Assembly: GCA_013396915.1 (NCBI GenBank)
Contig: VWZL01000830.1
Span: 330,356-394,355 of the forward strand
Direction: 5' to 3'
DNA length: 64,000 bases
Origin: Stercorarius parasiticus
Lineage: Eukaryota > Chordata > Aves > Charadriiformes > Stercorariidae
Shown piece after piece: positions 42,001 to 57,000 of this stretch. Every line of letters begins with the position of its first letter. Position 1 is the stretch's first letter. Made by a program: the position numbers and the translations under genes. A model generated the notes under the pieces. It worked only from the letters and a program-made list of their open reading frames with translations. It was not told the DNA's origin and searched no databases.

Positions 42001-45000
42001 TCCTCAGCCTTCCCTTCCTCATGCTAAACAAAACCAATTCTTTCTTTTTTTGTTCCCCCAGAGATCACGTTTTTTTAGAGCTCTGGTCATTATCATCACT
42101 GTCCTCTTGACTCCCTCCTATTTGGTCAGTCTTCCTTGAAGTTCAAACATTGAGTTTGGGAATTTCTGCGTAAGAACTCACCACTGCTGAGCAGATTCAT
42201 GTGTCTTGTAGATATTCCTGTTCATCTCATTATGATGCTTGCCTTTTTTTTGATACAGGGTCACAGTCTGACTCACTTTCAACTTGAAACTCGGTATATC
42301 TATATCATAGCTGTGGACAGCCAGAATGCTTACTGTGAAAGTCACATTCATTCATTCCTACATTCCTACATACAGGGGAGGTACCAGATGACTGGAGGGT
42401 GGCTAATGTGATGCCCATCTACAAGAAGGGTCGGAAGGAGGATTCGGGGAACTACAGGCCTGTCAGCCTGACCTCGGTACCAGGAAAGATCATGGAGAGG
42501 ATCATCTTGAGTGAGTTCTCACAGCAAGTGCAGGGCAGCCAAGGGATCAGGGCCAGCCAGCATGGGTTTAGGAAAGGGAGGTCCTGCTTAACCAACCTGA
42601 TCTCCTTCTATGACCATGTGACCCGCCTTCTGGACGCAGGGAAGGCTGTGGACGTTGTCTATCTGGACTTTGGTAAGGCCTTTGACACCATCCGCCACAG
42701 CATTCTCCTGGAGAAGCTGGCGAATCATGGCATAGACAAGTGTACTCTTTGCTGGGTTAAAAATTGGCTGGATGGCCATGCCCAGAGAGTTGTGATTAAT
42801 GGGGTGAAATCCTCTTGGTGGCCAGTCACCAGCGGTGTCCCTCAGGGCTCAGTTTTGGGGCCAGTNNNNNNNNNNNNNNNNNNNNNNNNNNNNNNNNNNN
42901 NNNNNNNNNNNNNNNNNNNNNNNNNNNNNNNNNNNNNNNNNNNNNNNNNNNNNNNNNNNNNNNNNNNNNNNNNNNNNNNNNNNNNNNNNNNNNNNNNNNN
43001 NNNNNNNNNNNNNNNNNNNNNNNNNNNNNNNNNNNNNNNNNNNNNNNNNNNNNNNNNNNNNNNNNNNNNNNNNNNNNNNNNNNNNNNNNNNNNNNNNNNN
43101 NNNNNNNNNNNNNNNNNNNNNNNNNNNNNNNNNNNNNNNNNNNNNNNNNNNNNNNNNNNNNNNNNNNNNNNNNNNNNNNNNNNNNNNNNNNNNNNNNNNN
43201 NNNNNNNNNNNNNNNNNNNNNNNNNNNGGAAATGGTCTGAAGTTGTGGCAGGGGAGGTTTAGATTAGATATTAGGAAGAATTACTTTACCGAAAGAGTGG
43301 TCAGGGACTGGAACAGCCTGCCCAGGGAGGCGGTTGAGTCACCATCCCTAGAGGTATCTAAGAAACGTGTAGATTTGGCACTTCAGGGCATGCTCTAGTG
43401 TCAGAGATTGTAGGGGGGTTTTTTGTGTGTCTATGGTGGGACTCAATGATCTCAAAGGTCCTTTCCAACCATGAAGATTCTATGATTCTATGATCTATCC
43501 ACTTCCCTGAGACAACTCAGTTATGTAGCATTACAGGTAATTTTTAGACCTCTGAGGGACTCATCCAAAATACTGGTTGTATTTATAGTTTAAGATTATG
43601 AGGTTAGCAAGGATCATTAAGATCAAATAGTCTGACTTTCCACCTAATATAGCTTCAAGGATTTCTTTAAGCAGGTCTTGCACCATGCACAGAGCTTGAG
43701 CCTGAGTAGCCTTTCATAAAGAAACACAGCATTGATTAAAGATTTGAGGTGGCAGAGGATCCCACATGTTCATAATTAATCTTCAGTGATTAGTTACTCT
43801 AAATGTTAAAATTTGACAACTAATTTTTAATGTGGCTTTTTGTAGCTTCAGCTTCCAGTTGCTGGAACTTGTTGGAACATGTTCTGCAAAGTTAAAAGGC
43901 CTCCTAACCCTCAGAAACCTCAGGCATGTCTCGATCTTCTTTTGATAACAAATATGTCTACAAAAAGAGCTTTTTAGGTTTCTGATGGTAAGATCATTTG
44001 TGCTCAAACTCTTTGTGGTTCTTTCCAGAGCTTTCTTTAACGCTAAACTTCTAAGTACGAAACTGAACACAGTGTACCAGATATAGGTATACTACAGTAC
44101 ACGGATACTCTCATCTCTGTCAAAAGCAAGATGTACTCTTACTTTCCTGCTCATGAGGAGTCTTTACTTCCAGAGGACAAACTCACTCTCTCAGTTGCAA
44201 TACAGAGAAATTTGTTTTCAGATGGTTACACACATTGGCATCTGCAAAATCACTGCATCCTGTTCACAGGACCTGCATTATTCCTCAGGGACATACTCAC
44301 AGGTATGATCAAGAACACAGAAATCTGTAAACTAAAACCATTCTAGAAAGTAGGAAAAATAACCTCTCTTTTCCAGATATGCAATTCTATAGCACCATTT
44401 ACTCTAGCAAACCTTACCTGAGACTTCTAGCTTTTCCACTGCATCCCCTTTAGGCAGGGCTGCTGGCTGGGGAGGCATCTCCAGGTTAGGAATTGACTTC
44501 ATTATATTGGCCTGGGCCTCTTCCAAGAGCTTTTCAAATTCCTTTCCATTATAGTGATCGAGGTTTTGTCTTTTTTCTTCCCATTTCTTTTCAGCTTTCT
44601 AGACAAAAACAGGAAAGCACCTATTTATTTCTCTGATTTCTGTTATGATCACTTACTCTAAAAATAATCCACAGGTAAACATTATAGGTCAATATGGATT
44701 GATTATAGTCAGCAACTAGAGGAAATATATTAACATTAATTGTACACTGCTTCTGACTTCCATTGTGCTAGATACAGAAGAAACACATGACAGACTGACA
44801 GCGGCCACAGCTCACTAAAGGAACAAAGGCAAAATTTAAATCTGGGTCACTGCCTTACTGTATCACACCGGTGATTAAAGTGCATTAAGACGTCAGAGTT
44901 CACTTGTGGGTTTGCTCAATATCTCTGTGTGAAACCACTGGAACTTCACATTCTTTCACTTTTACCTCTCCATAATGAGGGATATGGAGATTTAAAGAGT

Positions 45001-48000
45001 GAATGAAATCCACTGATGCAAGTGTTGCCAGAGAATCATATGCTATTGTTCAAAAATAAGGTATTCTAAAAAAGAATTTTTACATTTTTTAAATAAAGGT
45101 TATTTAAAAATCACAGTTACTCATTTTGGCTACATGTTATTATCCTGTTGCATTTAAAATCAGAGGGTATCTTCAGAAGTGCACGGTGTAGCTAGGGGTG
45201 AAGCATATAAATCCTCCAAATGCATTTGGAAAATCCCACCTGCAGTCTCAAGAGTGAGACTGGGAGCTCAGACCCAAAGAGAGGACAACTGGTTGAGTAG
45301 AATACACCGTACCTCAATTGATACAGCTCGGTTTCTGGTACTTGCACTATGAATTTCCTCAATGAAAAGACTTTGCATGGTGTTGCCATTGACAGAGACC
45401 TGTGGTGCTGGCGTGGCTTGTGTGGGCTGGGGTCCTGTTGTGGGCTCTTGCGGGGGGACTGGTGGGGTGGCCGAGAGGTGGCCACCTGCCGGCACACTTT
45501 CGATGTGGCTGGTTGCAGTGGGTGAACCCTGGGCATGGTTGACCAGGGCTGATGAGTGCTGAGATTGATGGATGACAACAGGTGAGCTCTGCACATGATG
45601 GACCGTCATCGTTGAGAAGGGGACAACTTCTGACTTGACTGATGACACCTGGGACTCTGATGTGATTGCTGTGAGGTTTTGCTGTGCATGTCCCTGGGCA
45701 TGCTTGAGCTCCTCCTGGTTTTTCAGAGAGTCAGCTGCAGTGGCCTTCTCCATAGCAGAGTATTGCACGGCTTGGGATGGATCCACACCCCTCAGCAGTC
45801 CTTCTGTAACATGTCTGCCCAGCCAAATTGAACACAACAGCGTGGCACACGGTTAGCATACAAGCGAGTCATGAGCAATACTTGACAATAAACATTTGCA
45901 AGGGAAAAGCACCTATATAAAAAACATCAAAATGATGGTTTTTTTATTCCTGATGCTCTCAGTTGTGTGATTTTATAGCTTTCTTTCAGAGTCAAGGATT
46001 CAAGAGTTTTAAAGCCACTCTAATTAGGATTTTTTTGCCTTTTAAAATATTTACAAACCTTCATGGATGTACTGGCGCTTTTTGACCAAATCATGCGTTA
46101 CAGTGGGTTGATTTTAGAAGGAGAACAGAAATCAGTTGACTTACATTTTATACACTGTAATTAGCAAAACAAGATGTTCCTGGACGACAAGCACAGGAAG
46201 TGGTAGTTACATAGAATGTGAGGTAGCAGTTTGGCAGATTGCCAAAGCAAAGCCTTCAAATGATACTTCACAAAAGTCTCCTCTGTCAAGAGTTTGGGTT
46301 AGAATGAGCTGAGGATGTAAGAAGTCAACTATTTCTAGCAGCTAGTTGTGAAATGGCTGAGCTTCAGAGTGTAGCTAGCCATCAAATACCATCAGTTTTT
46401 CCATTACTGAAACAGACTTTATGGGGCTTAATACATAATTTCACTGCAAAAAACTACTTTTGGTAAAACTTTGGCATGCATAGCTTATTGGTTTTTCTCC
46501 CAAGCAGGGTGAGACAGGAAATAACTGTAGTCATTTTTAAGAAAAGGAAACTAATATCAAAGGATATAGATGCTTATCTACATGGAAAAACAAGTGACGG
46601 CTCTTAGAAGACCTGTTACATAAACCATTTTATCCATCTGCCAGTACTGGCAAATCCATTTTACATATCCTCCAGGATATATGGAAACAATGACAAGCCT
46701 ACATGCCTTAGAATAATGGTAGCAACAACAGGCTTATGACTTACATTTTCTTGTAATTGAAGTAAAATTGAGATCACCACCACTGACAGTTTGGCCTGAT
46801 CCATTGGTTTTGAGTAGGAATTAAATCCAATGCCTATTGCCTCATATAAATCAGCAGTCATTTGCTGCTCCTATATTCTGACAAACATAGCTGAACACTG
46901 GCACTTAGTGGACAGAAATTTTACCTAATATTTCAACTTTCTCTAACGCATCTTCCTTGCAAAGAACAGAATAAAGAATTTGCTTGAATGCACAAGCATA
47001 CTGAAAAATATTTCAGAAGGTTTAGGATATCTTTATCCATTTAGAATCTTTTTTTGGTTTAGTTCTTACTGTTACATTTTTAGGGATGCATGCTTCAGTG
47101 TCAGAGAATATTTCTATTAGCTTAGATTACTGTAAATGCCAACAGTTAATTAGGTCAGATATGGGACTGATGCCACTGTAAGCTTTCTCATCTAAGTACT
47201 TCCCAAATCTGGAATTGTGGAGTTCAGAGGGAACCAGTTTCAGTCATAAGATCTTGGCTTCTGAGGGTCTTGGTCGGAACAGAACCACTACACAGAGCAC
47301 AGGAAAGGCTAATTTGATTTACCTTGAGAAGGCTCTAAGAAGAATCTATAAAATACTGCAAGCAAGTTGCATTTCACAGAATTGCCTGGGGAGAAGGGGA
47401 GAACCCAAACCCGAAAGCTGTTCCAGCCCTGCTTGAGGAAATTCTTTAGTTTTGAAGAAAAAAAAAAAATCACCTCCTGAGCATGGTAAGGATATCAGTC
47501 ATGCTGCGCACACGTTTCAGCAAGCTGTCTAGCTTGTGTGGTTCTTCCTTTAGGAACCTCACAGCTTCTACCTCAATCCGGAGGATCGCACGCATTTTAT
47601 TCTGCAACGTTGGGAAATCACCTGCAAAGACAACAACTTTGAAGCTCAACAGGAAATAATAAAAGCCTTGGGAAGAAACAGATGATGGGGTGAATGTTAA
47701 ATAGTTGAGTGTCCACCTTTCTCCAGGGGCGCTGCAACAAGCTCCTTAACCCCAACTTTAAGTCTTTTTGGAAGTGAAAGTTAATGCCCCCAGATTAAAG
47801 GCAAAACTGTTCTCAGCTGCTGTGATTAAAAGAGAATCACGGAATCACGGAATTTTTCAGAGTTGGAAGGGACCTCTAGAGATCACCTAGTCCAACTCCC
47901 CTGCTAAAGCAGGATTGCCTAGAGCACATTACTCAGGACTGCATCCAGGCGGGTCTGGAAAGTCTCCAGAGAAGGGGACTCCACAACCTCCCTGGGCAGG

Positions 48001-51000
48001 CTGCTCCAGTGCCCTGTCACCCTCACTGTAAAGAAGTTTTTTCTCATATTTGATCGGAACTTCCGAATGAAAAGTAAAAAGGAAAAGTACATACCTTTCA
48101 GGGTGGCAACAGCTTCTCCCACTTGACGCAAAAGAAAGGCTCCATCTTCAACATCTTTCAGTGTAACTGTTTTGCTGGGAACAGTGGAGTCCCTCTTCAG
48201 GTCTTCAACAAATGCCTCCAGCTCACTGGCAAAACAAAAAAAAAAGTGGACGTAAAATGTAAGCAGGACTTTCACGTTACAATCAAATATGTCTAGATAA
48301 ATAGACTAAACTAAACCAGAAACCTCAACTGTGGTATGTTATAATCTGACACCACAGGCTGAAAAAACAGGAGGGTACCATGAGAGGAGGTGAGGATGCC
48401 AGACACTCACACTCACAGCATAGGAACAGGCTTAGAACTAGCCCAAGTCATCGACTTCTCCGCCAGGCTGCAGATGTGCAGAGCGTACTGACCTCAGGGC
48501 AGCTGCACTACAAAGGGCAGGTGGGGTGGTGAAACATATCTAACAGACAGCCCTCTGGGGATGCAAATCCTACAAGGGTACAGACACACTGTACCAATAC
48601 CTCCAGTACAGGTTTGCACCTTGCATTTTCTCATTGCTGAGGACATGCAAAAGAATGCTCAACAGTGAAGTAACAACCCAAAAACTGGCACTAATGGCCC
48701 CTTGATGCAACCCTGTTTTATCTGCTGGGTCCTGCCAGACAGAATACAGGGTCCTGTTTCCGCAAGTAGCCAGACTGAAACAGCAAGTGTGCATCTCTCG
48801 TTCAGCATTTGGATTCAAGAATGAATCACTTCAGATGTTTTTTCCAGCCAGTGCTGTCCTGTATTTCCTCCAGCTCCATCTGGTGCCTCCTCATCACCTT
48901 TCCCAATATTTTTTCCAGTGGTTCCATACTTCACATAAATTTTCACAATCCTTCAGACACAGAAACTTCATTTGGTGTTGAGACCACATTGCTTTAGCTG
49001 GAGTTTCCACACAGAAGCGTAAAATTTCTCAAAAACACCTGAAATGCATTATGCACAACTATACAAACACCCATGTGAATACCTTAAGAGGATCACCTCT
49101 TAAATATTTATTCTAAGAGAAATCCACCTCTATTAAGATACCAAATTTACTAACAGGAATATTCTGAGAAGCAGTTTAATTGCATGATAGAAAGCAATTC
49201 AAAGTAAACTCTGAACTGACAAAATGGCTACTCATTTTAACCTAATTTTGGGCCTCATTTCTTGCATCCACTAAGGTAGCAGTTTTGCAATTGCTGTAAG
49301 GGAACCAAGATACAGGCTGATTGCCTGAAAAGGGGTAGGGGAAGACTGATTTCTGCACCAACCACACATCTTGCATTTCCACACATTTCCCTTGTGCCAG
49401 CACTACTCCACAAATACAGCAGAAAGTTATCTATTTTCAGCCAGGTCATTTCTTAGCTCCGTCTCCATGGATAGGTAACACGAGGAGGAAAAGAGAGGAG
49501 TAGGTGGCCAGTAACAGGATAAAAAGGAGAAAACCCCTTACAGCACCATTCTGCATTTAGGTCAATATAAAGTGGAAGCACAATCGTGCAGAACAATAAA
49601 TGGCAATACAATAGTACTTCTGATATACAGAGAAACAGATGTAGTATCAGGACCTGAACATCAAATGCACACAGCAAAGAGTTCATTTCAATCCCAAGAC
49701 AAAGAACTTTAGAAACTATAAAACAATTTTGAATTAAGAATCTTATGTTGCTTCTGAACAGATCACAAACAGTTGAAGGTATGTGATCCTGTTCCCATTT
49801 TAAGACCACTTCTCCCAAAGACTCTGTCTTGAGAAGGATTAGGGAATCACGATTTCCAGTAGCACAAGCGCAAGCACAATCCAATTCCTTGGGTTGCAGG
49901 AAACAATCCAAGGGACCACACGATGGCAGCAGGGGAACGTTTCTCGGGGTATTTTTTCCAGTGGAAGAGGCTCCGTTAATGTAGATATTTGCTGTCTCTG
50001 TGTCTGTCTGCCTTTGCAATAAAGGGTACAGATACAGTCTAGGAAGGACTGGAAAAAGAATGTGACTTTCTGTCACTCACTACAATGCAAAGGTTCCTGC
50101 TCTCTGGAAGGGTGCTCTAAAGTCACGCATCCTCCCTACCCTTAGTGCCCTGACACGGGCACTCAGGCTCAGCAGTGCTGCTTTGGGAATCACAGGGTAC
50201 CCACACAAACCCTTCTGTTGATCAGCACTAGAAAAGCAGCTTCTCGGATATTGGCATCCACCAGGCAACAAAAAAGACAAGGGCAGAAGCTTAAATTTGC
50301 TCATGGGTGGAGAGAAGAGAAAGAAACAAACACAGAACAATGTTATGATATTTTGGTAGTTTTATGATTGTTGAAAATATAGGGATGAAGGAAAGACTTC
50401 CAGGTAGCAGATGATGGCTTTATTTCCCCTTTGTTCTTCAAGCGGAAATGGAAGGGTCAGAATAAACCCCTTTGATTCCATACAGTGACACTATCAAGCA
50501 AGACAAATGATCCTGAAATTACTCAGGGGATACCGTATTACACTGCCCCATGTTGCTAACTACATGGGAAAAGAAACTTCAGCCCTCAGGAACCAAAGTT
50601 TGAAACAGATCCAGCGGTCTCCAGCATTTCTTTTCTGTAACTGGGGAAACAACTTGGCTTTATAGATTGGACTGAGCAAACCCAATTAACAAGACACTCA
50701 CCTTAATACAGTTTCAGAAGGCTAATACAAGATAAATAATTTTTCTGCATCTATGTTTTACACAGGGGAGCTGAGGCAAACTCTTATGCTGATATCTTTC
50801 TTTAGGCAAAAAAGCATCAGAGGATCTGTCTCAATTTGCAGTATCAGTAGAACAGGTTACAAAATGAACTGACAAAATCGACAGTAACAAATCACCTGGG
50901 CCAGATGGTATTTGCCCTGGAATTCAATAGCAACTCAAGGGTGAAACAGTCGAACTATTAATGCTAAGCATCTAACTTCTTGATTAAAATTGCTTTGGCA

Positions 51001-54000
51001 CCAGAAGTAGTGGAAATATCATATATGATATAAATAAATTTTTTAAAAGGGGATGGGGCTATCCAGGGAACAGTCACACCAGTACTCTGGCGAGACTGAC
51101 ATCCAGACTGGTCTAACTAATACCAAAATAAACAATAAAGAATTGGTGGACCAATGGATAAATATGCTGCGTTAGGGAGGAATTAATGTGATTTGTGTAA
51201 AGAGAAGGTAAGTCTCAAAAATACACAAGGAAACAACAAAAGCATGGGGAAAAGCTATAGCCCAAAAGGCTTTCAGCAAGGTATTTGAGCAAAAGCTTTC
51301 AAGAAAACAAAGCTGCCATGGGACAAGAGAGGAAATTCTCTCAGGGATAAAGTGCTGGAAGTAAAGGGAAGGGATCAATGAACAGCTTACTCAATGAATG
51401 TAGTTTGCTGGTGGGTTCCACAGGGATCGGTGCTAGGACTGCTGCTTTTCAACATATTATAAATTATTTAGAAAGAGGATGAATAGTATAGTAAAAACAA
51501 AAAATATCAAAAAGATATTAAAATATTCAGGGGAATGAAAATGAAAGGTGACTGCAGAGGGCTGCAGATGGACCATCTGATACTAAGAGAAGGGCCACAA
51601 AGATAATCAAAGGACTGGGAAGCCTGCCATACGAGGAAGAGCTGAAAGAACTGGGTTTGTTCAGCCTTTAGAAAAGAAGGCTCAGGGAAGACCTTATCAC
51701 CATGTTCCATTATTTAAAGAGTTGCTACAAAGAAGATGGCGACTCCATTTTTACATGGAGTCACATGGAAAAGACAAGGGGTAATGGGTACAAGTTACTC
51801 CTGGGGAGATTCCGATTGGACATAAGAGAAAAAAATTTCACAATTAGCCATTGAAATAATCTCCCCGTGGAAGCTGTGGATTCCCCAACATTGGACACTT
51901 TCAAGATTCAGCAGGACACGGTACTTGGCCATATTGTCTAGACCCTGCTTTTTCCTAGAAAGGTTGGACCAGATGATCCTTGAGGTCCCTTCCAACCTGG
52001 TGTATTCTACGAATCTGTGAATCTATGATAATTGACCAGAAAAAAACCCAAAGATCAAATTAACTCCTAATAAATGTAAAGTAATGCTCATGAGAAGAGC
52101 AAAAATAAAAACAAAACCAACCCAACCTAAAGCAAACAACCTCCCAAAACCCTAAGTTTTTGTACACAATAGTGAACTTTGAACTGATAATCATCCCTTG
52201 TGAGTGAGATATTGGATTTGTAATGGAAAGCTCGTGTGGAACATGAGGACAAGGGGACCATCACACCACTGCATGAAGTCATGGTGTGCCTACATCAGAT
52301 ATAGCCATTGCAGGCCTTTTCTCTCTCCCCATTGCCATCTCACAGATGTACACGAGAGTTAGAAAGGGCATACAGAAAGGGAACAGGATGACAAAGCGTA
52401 TAGAATGGCTTCTACAAGAGGAAACCGGGACTTCTACTAAGCAGACCAGGACTTTTCAGGATGGAAAAGGCATGATCAGAAAATGGAGTGGGGGAGTGTC
52501 TGTAGCATCACGACTAGCATGGAGAGGGTTAATATTCTGCCATGCATAATTTAACAGTTAGAGGATTGATTGACAGATGAAAGATTCAAAAACAAACAAA
52601 AAGAAGATCTTTCTACTCAAAAAAAGAATTACTCTATAGAATTCACTGTGCCCAGATGCTCTACACAACCAAGTTTACATAAATTTTAAAAAATGCATAA
52701 GTTCATGAAAAGTAAACAATCCATGCATAGCTTTTGCATATGAAGATACTGTCTCTGACATGGAAGAGAGCTACAAGTCACTAAAAGCACAGAGATGCAC
52801 TCTGAGCATTTTGCCATGTTCTTATATCCTTTCCCAAGCGTCTGCTACCAGTGGCTCTCTAAGACTGCTAAGTGGAGTTTTGCTTTTACTGAACACAGTT
52901 ATTCTTATAAAAAACCCTGATACTTATCCTAACAAAAATATAAATTGTAACTTACTATGGATCATATCCAATCAGACAGCTTGGATGTGGCTGCAATTTA
53001 AATACTGTGCTTACCTCTATTTAAATGCTTACAATAACCTGCAACATGTAGTAGTCATACCTGTAACATGCTCTTCACAACACAAATATTTCATTAGTCA
53101 ATGTGTCATATCATCATAATTTGTCCTTGGTCTGGTAAATTTTAAGGCTAGCATTTACAACTCCCAAAGTGTCATATATGACATCTCTAATGTTGAAGCA
53201 AAAGACTAGACAGAAAAAAACCCTATCCAGTTAATTCGGAGTACATATTTCACTGTTACAAGTGTGAATAAACACTACCTTTAACAGTGTTCCTTAGATT
53301 TCGTTAGATTTCTCTGAACTGTAATCCTGCTACAGCTGTGACACACATGGGCACACTTCTGTAGGCACCATCATGAATAGCTGCTCAACAGAAAACTTGC
53401 TCTGAAATGTACACTGACATTTCTGCTGTTTACAACATGAAACCACCAATATTTTTATTGTTTTATTTCCCAGCGATAATCTTCAGAATTGCAGAAAGGA
53501 GAGCTTTTTAAGCCAAGATTTACCACTTCAGAGTAGTAAATACACTTCCGTAAATGTTGCAGAAATCCTTAAACTCCCTTGTCTTGCGTGAAGCCAGTCT
53601 ACTGATTTAGTCCTATGATTTAGGAAAGGTCAAGAGGGCAATGGTTGAAAGACTAAGAAATGGTAAATTTTTTGCCCTGTTGCTTTGCATTTGTTTATAC
53701 ATCTGTACTGAGATAAGCTTAATTGAAAGTGCCTAGATAGAACGTTAACCTTTTTCTGAATACTGCCAGTGATATTTGATGTGTAATTTTGTGATGTATG
53801 CTCTTCATTATTAACAGCCATCAGCTGTTGAACTTAAAGCATTGTTGTCAGATGCGTTTTTTCTTTTGGGCTGTGATCCTGCAGACGTGCACGTACATGA
53901 CGAAGAAATCTCATTGGACACAACAAGAAAGACGCTTTCCTGTAATGTCAACAAATGAAGTATCACAGAAGCAGCCGAAACTCTATGAACAGAAAAAATT

Positions 54001-57000
54001 CCAAACACTGGTAAAACAGAACCATATTGCAATCAAAGTCATATCTTAAACGAAAAGCTGTAACAACTAATGCCACCTGCACTTGACCTCACTCAGCATC
54101 CGTTTTATGAGGCAATGCGATAAACAGCCATCACACAAATTGCTCTTTCCACAGAGAACAAACAATCTAGAAACTAGGCAATGAGGTACACAGGAATAAA
54201 GTGATAAACAGGAGGGTAATTACATAAGACAAAAGCACAATGTTATTTAAGACTACAAACCAGCTGAGAAAATTATATACACCAGCATGAACTATTACTA
54301 CACATTAAACTTCTTCACAGAAAACATATGCTCCCTTAGTAACATTCAACTTTGCCTTTACAGATGCATCATTTTTATAACAAATCTTATTCATCTGACA
54401 ACACATTGATCAACAGGAAAGATTTACTCTCCTTATGGCTCTTCAATTATCATTTCCAATGACAAGCTGACTATAAAGTTTCACTCTATTATGCAGCAAT
54501 TCTTCAGGTGTGAATTAAATGCAGTAATGAGAAATAATTAGTTATATAGCATCTTACAAATCTGAGTCTTAGAACGAGTTAAATTATTTATTGATTTCAG
54601 CTTCATCTTGCCTCCTGCTGACTCTGAACATGGACTAAAACAACTGGATCCCACCAGTTTTGGTAGGCCAAAGTTTTGGGGAAAAAAAGCCTTACAAAGA
54701 GCCTTTACACAACAACAAAAAAAAAAGAAAATATTTTTATCTGCAGTTAAGGGTATGGAAATCCCAGTGAGTAAATTTTAAATAGAGACGGGCATTGCTG
54801 ACTGCAATTAAACATCAGTCCTCTATTTATGAGCTTCCCCTATCTCTCCCATGCAATAATAGCCAAAGCACTTACTGTTGAAATCTGATTTTCGTACTTA
54901 AAGTCAAACTCATTACCTTCCTTTGCATGCATTTGTTCTTGAAGAAATTCCTCCCTCCTTCCCTAAAGCATAATAGATAAAGCTGAAGAGTAGGGGGAGG
55001 CTTTCAGAAGATGGAGGTGATCCTGGTCCTTACAGTCATCTGTGCCTTTACAGGGGACTTCTGAAGAGGTTAAAACTCTTTGTACTGGTGGGACTTACCC
55101 AGTGGGCTGTGCTTAGAAGGTCTCCCAGTCAGGACCAGACATTTGTACAACACAGACACAGTTTTATGGCCAATATGAGTGCAAGGAAACACAGCTAAAA
55201 CAGCATACACAGGTGAAGTTTCACTGAAGTTTTACTGGTTTTAAATTTAAAGTTTTAGTATACTAAATTTTTCACTAAAGCTACTACTTTATGGAAGAAA
55301 AAGACAGGCAAAAGCAACAAATTCTAAGAGGTTTCTCAACCCACCATAACTTCTTTACAATCTTTTCTTCCTCGTTGAGGTATTTCTGCCTTTCTTGTTC
55401 CACCAGGTTGCGCTGTCGCTGCACAGGATCTTCAAGCCTCTTCACTGTTTCAATCATTTTGCCATTGATTTCCAGCTCTGCTTTCTTCACCATTGCCCTC
55501 AGCATCTCCTGGTTCTGCAGCTGTTGCACAAAAGAAATCAACTTCAATTTTTCCTGCTTGACTGACATCCCTGGCAACAGAATACATTGCAGAGCTAAGA
55601 AATAGGTTGGAATAAACACAGCCCTACAGCGAGAGAGAGTTTTTACCTTCTTCTTTCTCTCTTTAACTTTACCTATAAACATTATTCCACGAGGAAGTGT
55701 CTGGGGTGAAAAAAGTCTAAATCTGACTAACTTCTAATGTGTATATCTAACTTCCAGTTGCGAGCTGACAAACAATAGATGTTGGGATCACTACACCACC
55801 TTCAGTGCGTAACTTCTGCAAGGATTGTGGCCCCTTTATTCTGCTCAGTCCAGCATGAACCAAGAATTAATCACGCCTCACAAGAATGCCGGAAGCTTGA
55901 CTTCCACTTTGCGCCTATCTCGTAAGCTTATGCATCGCACTGTCCATACATGCCTGGTGGATAATCCCACACATTAATGACAAGGCTGGAACGCACTGCT
56001 GATCTCAGAATGGAATTTTTCAGTCTCTCAAGTGGCAGAGGAAGGATTGTGCCATCCGGTGTAATCTGGTACAGACATACAGCTCATCTGCAGTACATAA
56101 AACCTCCCTTACCCACCAAAAAAAATCCCTTTATAAGAAGGCAATTTTCTGCGAACTGTAAAAGTCACACCTTCTTTCTTATCTTAGCCTTATGTTAAGT
56201 ATCTAAAGCATTATTTTTCTTACTGATATTAACCTTGCAGAGCAAAACACAGCTAAGAAACCAAACTAGGCTGTACTCTTCTGTGGGTAGCCCTAGAGCA
56301 GCTATGGCCCACACTAACACAAACCAAACCTGTTTAGGTCTCTTACACAAATAGCAAGATTCAAAGTGATAAGCAGGGCTCCATCTAGTCACAGCTTTAG
56401 AATAATGGCAACAGGAATAAAACTCTATTAGCCCAGCAGCATTCTCATACTGGAAGATTTTAAAAAACACCTGTGTCAACCGGGAGACAAAGTTCCAATT
56501 TTAAAACTAGCAATCAAACCGTCAGCTGTCTTCTAATCATCCTGGCTTAACAGCCAAACCACATTTAACATACAAAGTAAAACCACTGCCTAATAAGAAG
56601 AATCAGAAAAATGGACTACCTACAAGACAGTGTAATACTAGAAGACTTCTTTTTAAGTTGCTTTAAGACAATTCACAGGAATCAGAGAAAAAAAAAAGTC
56701 TTTGCCCAGGTCATTCCTTCCAATCAATACGGGAATTGGAGGAACAAACTGAACTCTCCCCTCCCGCCTCTTCGGTCCTTGTGCCTGACTCTGCCTTCTC
56801 CAGCGACACAACTGTGATGAGAGGGAGGGTAACACTTCACTGAAAGTGCGCTGCGGGATCTGAGCTGTGACAAGCTGGAGGTGTTAGCTCAAAACTCAGC
56901 TGAAGATAAGTGTTAGCAGTTAGGGGAAAAAATGAAGCTGGAAAACATTTGAAACAGCACAGATTTATAAACATTGTCAGCTGCTTTATACCAGACTGTA

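Larger units (their letters stand above)
37231..44417. other. KIAA1217 introns 37231-37833 and 37989-44417
   Basis: The short intron 37231-37833 shows nothing recognisable. The 6.4-kb intron holds the 5'-truncated CR1 with an assembly gap (42368-43494) and a possible old repeat tail near 41510-41565. No other exon was recognised. Confidence 0.6.
44599..48094. other. KIAA1217 introns between 44598 and 48095
   Basis: Introns 44599-45312 and 45815-47473 show no recognised element. The 473-bp intron 47622-48094 is about half CR1 (47834-48055). Confidence 0.65.

Noticed and set aside
50745..50790. TTTTACACAGGGGAGCTGAGGC, similar to a MIR core
   Set aside because: Only one block matches, and the flanking sequence does not follow the MIR order.
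53798..54049. 83-codon open frame on the plus strand
   Set aside because: Antisense to KIAA1217 in an intron, with an overlapping frame on the other strand and no recognised similarity.
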